The notes below the pieces were generated by a model. The model did not search any database. It was not told where the DNA came from and worked only from the letters and a program-made list of their open reading frames with translations. Both the position numbers and the translations under genes were made by a program. 64,000 nucleotides of DNA, taken from assembly GCA_001544655.2 (NCBI GenBank), contig FCOD02000003.1, positions 1 through 64,000 on the forward strand. The letters run 5' to 3'. The DNA comes from Caballeronia turbans. Its GTDB lineage: Bacteria; Pseudomonadota; Gammaproteobacteria; Burkholderiales; Burkholderiaceae. This document shows positions 60,782-64,000 of the stretch, piece by piece (the first letter of the stretch is position 1; each line of letters starts with the position of its first letter).

Positions 60782-61447
60782 TCAAGCTGGCTCGACGGCA
60801 ATCTCGACGAGATGCCGTTCCGCGTCGAGCATCGGCACATTGAGGCGCTCGATACCGAGCACCTTGGCACCCGCCGGCACACGCGCGGCTTCAGCCTCAG
60901 GCCTGACACCCTTCATCGCCAGAATCCGTCCGTTGTCCGCAACCAGATGACGCGCAAGTGTAACGAAATCGGAGAGCTCTGCGAATGCGCGCGACACGAT
61001 TAAATCGAATTTCCCCGGGACTTCGACTCCCGGACGTAAACTTTCGACGCGACCGGTCACCACCGACAGATTGTTCAGACCCAACTGCGCTTTCGCCTGC
61101 GACTGAAATGCTGTTTTCTTATGAACGATGTCGTTGAGCGTGACGCGCAATTCAGGCAACGCGATCGCCAGTACGATGCCGGGTAAACCGCCGCCGGAGC
61201 CGACGTCCAGCACTGTCGACGGCCTGCGCACGTTCACCGCCGGAACGATCGCAAGCGAATCCAGAATATGCTGGATGAGCATTTGATGCGGATCGCGGAT
61301 CGCCGTCAGGTTGTAGACGGAATTCCATTTGCCGAGCAGCGCAACATAATCGAGAAGTTTCTGGATTTGCGACGACGAAAGCGCAATGTCGAGTTCGGTG
61401 ACGCCCTTCTCGAGCATCGCCGCCAAGGATAAATGGCGCTCCGTCAT
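60782..61447 (-). CDS. rsmG: 16S rRNA (guanine-N7) methyltransferase RsmG
   Basis: RsmG (GidB) methylates G527 of 16S rRNA with S-adenosylmethionine. The protein is 221 aa. The SAM-binding motif is [17 protein letters not shown]. The start overlaps the mnmG stop as ATGA, which couples the two genes. Confidence 0.97.
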   Translation of the reverse strand: MTERHLSLAAMLEKGVTELDIALSSSQIQKLLDYVALLGKWNSVYNLTAIRDPHQMLIQHILDSLAIVPAVNVRRPSTVLDVGSGGGLPGIVLAIALPELRVTLNDIVHKKTAFQSQAKAQLGLNNLSVVTGRVESLRPGVEVPGKFDLIVSRAFAELSDFVTLARHLVADNGRILAMKGVRPEAEAARVPAGAKVLGIERLNVPMLDAERHLVEIAVEPA

Positions 61448-63408
61448 TGAACCGCCGTCGCGTTACCGGTTGCCGCATCGTCGCCAGCGGAATTTCGGCC
61501 GCGACGGCCTGCGCCGCGCTTCAGATGCACCATGAGAAGCGAGATTGCGGCCGGCGTGATGCCGGAAATGCGCGAAGCCTGCCCGATCGTCTCCGGGCGA
61601 TGCTGAATCAACTTCTGACGGGCTTCGAAGGACAATCCGCGGACTTCGTTGTAGTCGAGACCGTCCGGCAACCGGGTGTTTTCCTGCGCGCCGTTCCGCA
61701 CGATCTCGTCGGCCTGACGATCGATGTAGCCTTGGTACTTAACGCCGATCTCGATCTGCTCCTTGATTTGTGCGAGCAGAACCGGATCGTCCGAGAGCGA
61801 TGCTTCGGGACCGCAGGCGCCCTCACGAAGTTCGCAGATTCCGTCGTATGAAACGCCGGGGCGTCGCAGAAGATCGGCAAGGCTGTACTCATGATCGATC
61901 GGCTTGCCCAGCAACGCCGTCGCTTCCTCCGCCGGCAAAGTCTTGGGATTTACCCACGTTGAACGCAGACGCTGTGTTTCACGTGAAACAGCGTCGCGTT
62001 TGCGGCTGAAAGCATCCCACCGAACATCGTCGACTACGCCGAGTTCGCGCCCGATCTCCGTCAGACGCATATCCGCGTTGTCTTCGCGCAGCGACAGGCG
62101 GTATTCCGCGCGGCTCGTGAACATCCGATACGGCTCCGACACCCCGCGCGTCACGAGATCGTCCACCAGAACACCCAGATACGCCTGATCGCGGCGCGGC
62201 GACCACGCTTCCTTCCCTTGAACTAGGAGACCAGCATTGATACCAGCCAACAGTCCCTGCGCGGCGGCTTCTTCGTACCCGGTCGTCCCGTTGATCTGAC
62301 CTGCAAAGAAGAGGCCGTTGATCGCCTTCGTTTCGAGCGAAGCCTTCAACGCACGCGGATCGAAGTAGTCATACTCGATCGCGTATCCGGGCCGCAAGAT
62401 ATGCGCGTGTTCAAGCCCGCGCATCGAGCGAACGAGTTCGAGCTGGACGTCAAAAGGAAGACTCGTGGAGATCCCGTTCGGATAGAACTCATTCGTCGTC
62501 AGTCCTTCGGGCTCCAGGAAGATCTGATGCGCGTCTTTGGAAGCAAAACGATGAATCTTGTCCTCGATCGACGGGCAATAACGCGGTCCGACGCCTTCAA
62601 TCACTCCGGTATACATCGGCGAACGGTCTAGCCCGCCCCGGATAATGTCGTGCGTCTGTGCATTCGTATGTGTGACCCAGCATGGCATCTGACGCGGATG
62701 CTGCTCTACGCGGCCAAGGAACGAGAACACCGGAATGGGATCGAGATCGCCCGGCTGCTCTTCGAGCTTCGAAAAGTCGATCGTGCGGCCATCAATACGA
62801 GGCGGTGTGCCCGTCTTCAGGCGGCCTTGAGGCAGCTTTAATTCCTTTAAACGCGCTGAAAGCGACACCGCCGCCGGGTCACCTGCCCGGCCGCCGACAT
62901 AATTATTCAGGCCGACGTGTATTTTTCCGTCCAGGAAAGTGCCAGCGGTCAACACAACGGCGCGGGACCGAAAACGAAGTCCGACTTGCGTTACGGCGCC
63001 GACAACGTGATCGCCTTCGACCATCAAATCGTCGACGGCTTGCTGGAAGAGCCACAAGTTCGGCTGATTCTCGAGGCGATCGCGGATCGCCTGTTTGTAC
63101 AAAAGACGATCGGCCTGCGCGCGCGTTGCCCGAACGGCAGGTCCCTTCGACGAGTTGAGAATACGGAACTGAATGCCCGATTCATCGGTAGCCGCAGCCA
63201 TTGCCCCGCCGAGAGCGTCGACTTCCTTGACGAGATGACCCTTGCCGATGCCGCCAATCGACGGATTGCAGCTCATCTGGCCCAACGTCTCGATGTTGTG
63301 CGTCAAAAGAAGCGTTTTACAGCCCATACGCGCAGAAGCGAGCGCCGCCTCCGTGCCCGCGTGACCGCCACCGACGACGATCACATCAAATTCTGTGGGA
63401 TAAAGCAT
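61444..63408 (-). CDS. mnmG: tRNA uridine-34 carboxymethylaminomethylation enzyme MnmG
   Basis: MnmG (GidA) works with MnmE to modify the wobble uridine of several tRNAs, using FAD, NADH and methylene-THF. The protein is 654 aa from the ATG at 63408. The FAD motif is [12 protein letters not shown] (residues 11-22); [13 protein letters not shown] is the family signature. The frame runs upstream to 63534, across a parS site, but this is not conserved-looking. A second parS site sits inside the coding sequence. Confidence 0.97.
   Translation of the reverse strand: MLYPTEFDVIVVGGGHAGTEAALASARMGCKTLLLTHNIETLGQMSCNPSIGGIGKGHLVKEVDALGGAMAAATDESGIQFRILNSSKGPAVRATRAQADRLLYKQAIRDRLENQPNLWLFQQAVDDLMVEGDHVVGAVTQVGLRFRSRAVVLTAGTFLDGKIHVGLNNYVGGRAGDPAAVSLSARLKELKLPQGRLKTGTPPRIDGRTIDFSKLEEQPGDLDPIPVFSFLGRVEQHPRQMPCWVTHTNAQTHDIIRGGLDRSPMYTGVIEGVGPRYCPSIEDKIHRFASKDAHQIFLEPEGLTTNEFYPNGISTSLPFDVQLELVRSMRGLEHAHILRPGYAIEYDYFDPRALKASLETKAINGLFFAGQINGTTGYEEAAAQGLLAGINAGLLVQGKEAWSPRRDQAYLGVLVDDLVTRGVSEPYRMFTSRAEYRLSLREDNADMRLTEIGRELGVVDDVRWDAFSRKRDAVSRETQRLRSTWVNPKTLPAEEATALLGKPIDHEYSLADLLRRPGVSYDGICELREGACGPEASLSDDPVLLAQIKEQIEIGVKYQGYIDRQADEIVRNGAQENTRLPDGLDYNEVRGLSFEARQKLIQHRPETIGQASRISGITPAAISLLMVHLKRGAGRRGRNSAGDDAATGNATAVQ
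61975..61990. promoter_or_regulatory. parS site inside mnmG
   Basis: TGTTTCACGTGAAACA is a perfect match to the universal chromosomal parS consensus TGTTNCACGTGAAACA. It lies within the 3' third of the mnmG reading frame, about 2.1 kb from parB. Confidence 0.93.
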
Positions 63409-63504
63409 TGGGATCTCGTGTACGAACGACACGAACCTGAAGAGAGAATAGCTTTGAATTATAACGACTTCTTCCTGACCTCGAATCGACCGTTCGATCA
63501 CAGG

Positions 63505-63536
63505 CAAAAAAAAAGCGTGTTTCACGTGAAACACGC
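63505..63536 (-). terminator. parS-containing hairpin with T-run after livF
   Basis: The 22 bp at 63515-63536 are a perfect palindrome around parS. Read leftward, they are followed by a run of nine T (63506-63514). The site therefore has the form of an intrinsic terminator for livF, whose stop is 28 bp away. Confidence 0.75.
63518..63533. promoter_or_regulatory. parS site between livF and mnmG
   Basis: TGTTTCACGTGAAACA again matches the parS consensus perfectly. It is 1.5 kb from the parS site in mnmG and lies in the mnmG upstream region. Confidence 0.95.
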
Positions 63537-63563
63537 CGCCATTTCTCCAAAGAACACCGCGTC

Positions 63564-64000
63564 TTATGCCACTTTTTTCGTCAGACCGAGATAAGTTTCG
63601 ATGACCTGAGGGTTGTGCTGAAGCGCGTCGGCGTTTCCTTCCAGCGCGAACTCGCCGGTCTCGAGAACATAGCCATAGTCGGAAATCTGAAGCGCAGCGC
63701 GCGCGTTCTGCTCGATCAACAGCGTTGCAACACCCGTCTGCCGAAGCGCGCTGATGATGTGGAAAATCTCCTTCACGATCAGCGGCGCCAAGCCGAGGCT
63801 CGGTTCGTCGAGCATCAGAAGTTGCGGCTTCCCCATTAATGCACGGCCAACCGCGAGCATCTGCCGCTCTCCACCAGACAAAGTTCCCGCCGCCTGCCTT
63901 CTTCGCTCCTTTAGACGAGGAAAGAGCTGGAACACGTGGTCGAGCTGATCGAGAAAGTTTCGCTCGCCGGCTTTCTTCCGCCGATATGCGCCCAGCACGA
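63564..64000 (-). CDS. livF: Branched-chain amino acid ABC transporter ATPase LivF (partial)
   Basis: This is the C-terminal part of an ABC ATPase; the gene continues past the window edge. Visible are the signature [15 protein letters not shown], Walker [14 protein letters not shown] and the switch His region [12 protein letters not shown], typical of LivF. It would power uptake of leucine, isoleucine and valine with LivG, LivH, LivM and a binding protein. The only Liv-type binding protein seen here is at 35965-37113, far away. Confidence 0.92.
   Translation of the reverse strand, partial: VLGAYRRKKAGERNFLDQLDHVFQLFPRLKERRRQAAGTLSGGERQMLAVGRALMGKPQLLMLDEPSLGLAPLIVKEIFHIISALRQTGVATLLIEQNARAALQISDYGYVLETGEFALEGNADALQHNPQVIETYLGLTKKVA

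Overview
This 64 kb window is ordinary, gene-dense core chromosome of a beta-proteobacterium of the Burkholderiaceae, most likely Paraburkholderia or Caballeronia. The evidence is the high GC content with GC-rich third codon positions, Burkholderia-type protein sequences throughout, a gidA-gidB-parA-parB-atp block with two perfect parS sites (so the window is probably close to the origin of the main chromosome), and a flagellar system of the flgBCDEFGHIJ / flgAMN / flhBA / flhF-flhG-fliA type. I see no insertion sequence, prophage, CRISPR array, toxin-antitoxin pair or integrase.

Layout. 0.2-14.8 kb is flagellar: ycgR (c-di-GMP brake) behind a sigma-28 promoter, then the rod/hook/ring operon flgB-J on the minus strand, and divergently flgA, flgM (sigma-28 promoter), flgN, flhB and flhA on the plus strand. 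14.9-22.5 kb is a glycine-serine unit read leftward: a sigma-70 promoter, a tandem glycine riboswitch, gcvT, gcvH, gcvP, a secreted alginate-lyase-family protein and sdaA. 22.5-29.5 kb holds a Gfo/Idh/MocA oxidoreductase, a Rep/UvrD helicase, a diheme cytochrome c, tRNA-Arg(CCG), a Rieske oxygenase and a diguanylate cyclase. 29.5-33.0 kb is flhF-flhG-fliA, separated from flhBA and inverted relative to it. 33-41.2 kb holds a ThDP enzyme, a PepSY/cytochrome b561 pair, a Liv-type binding protein and trifunctional PutA with a recognisable PutA operator. 41.4-49.8 kb holds a 51-residue membrane peptide, priA, hemE, pheC, an HSL-family hydrolase, an intergenic region that may encode a small RNA, and an acyl-CoA synthetase. 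50-57.7 kb is the complete F-type ATP synthase operon atpIBEFHAGDC with promoter and terminator. 57.8-63.5 kb holds an anion-transporter-like protein, parB, parA, rsmG and mnmG. The window ends inside livF.

How the genes fit together. The flagellar genes cover assembly (rod, hook, rings, export gate), the FlgM/FliA checkpoint, the FlhF/FlhG placement pair, and c-di-GMP input (diguanylate cyclase) and output (YcgR). The riboswitch senses glycine and controls its cleavage, and SdaA removes serine made from glycine. ParA, ParB and the parS sites form the chromosome segregation system.

The most notable points are: the split flh cluster, whose geometry fits one 18 kb inversion; an FlhG that has lost both P-loop lysines but kept its FlhF-activating helix; a parS site that also has the form of the livF terminator; the PutA operator overlapping its own promoter; an orphan rho-independent terminator with hairpins at 47.8 kb that implies an unannotated transcript; and DnaA-box matches upstream of priA. 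I found no clearly new multi-gene system.
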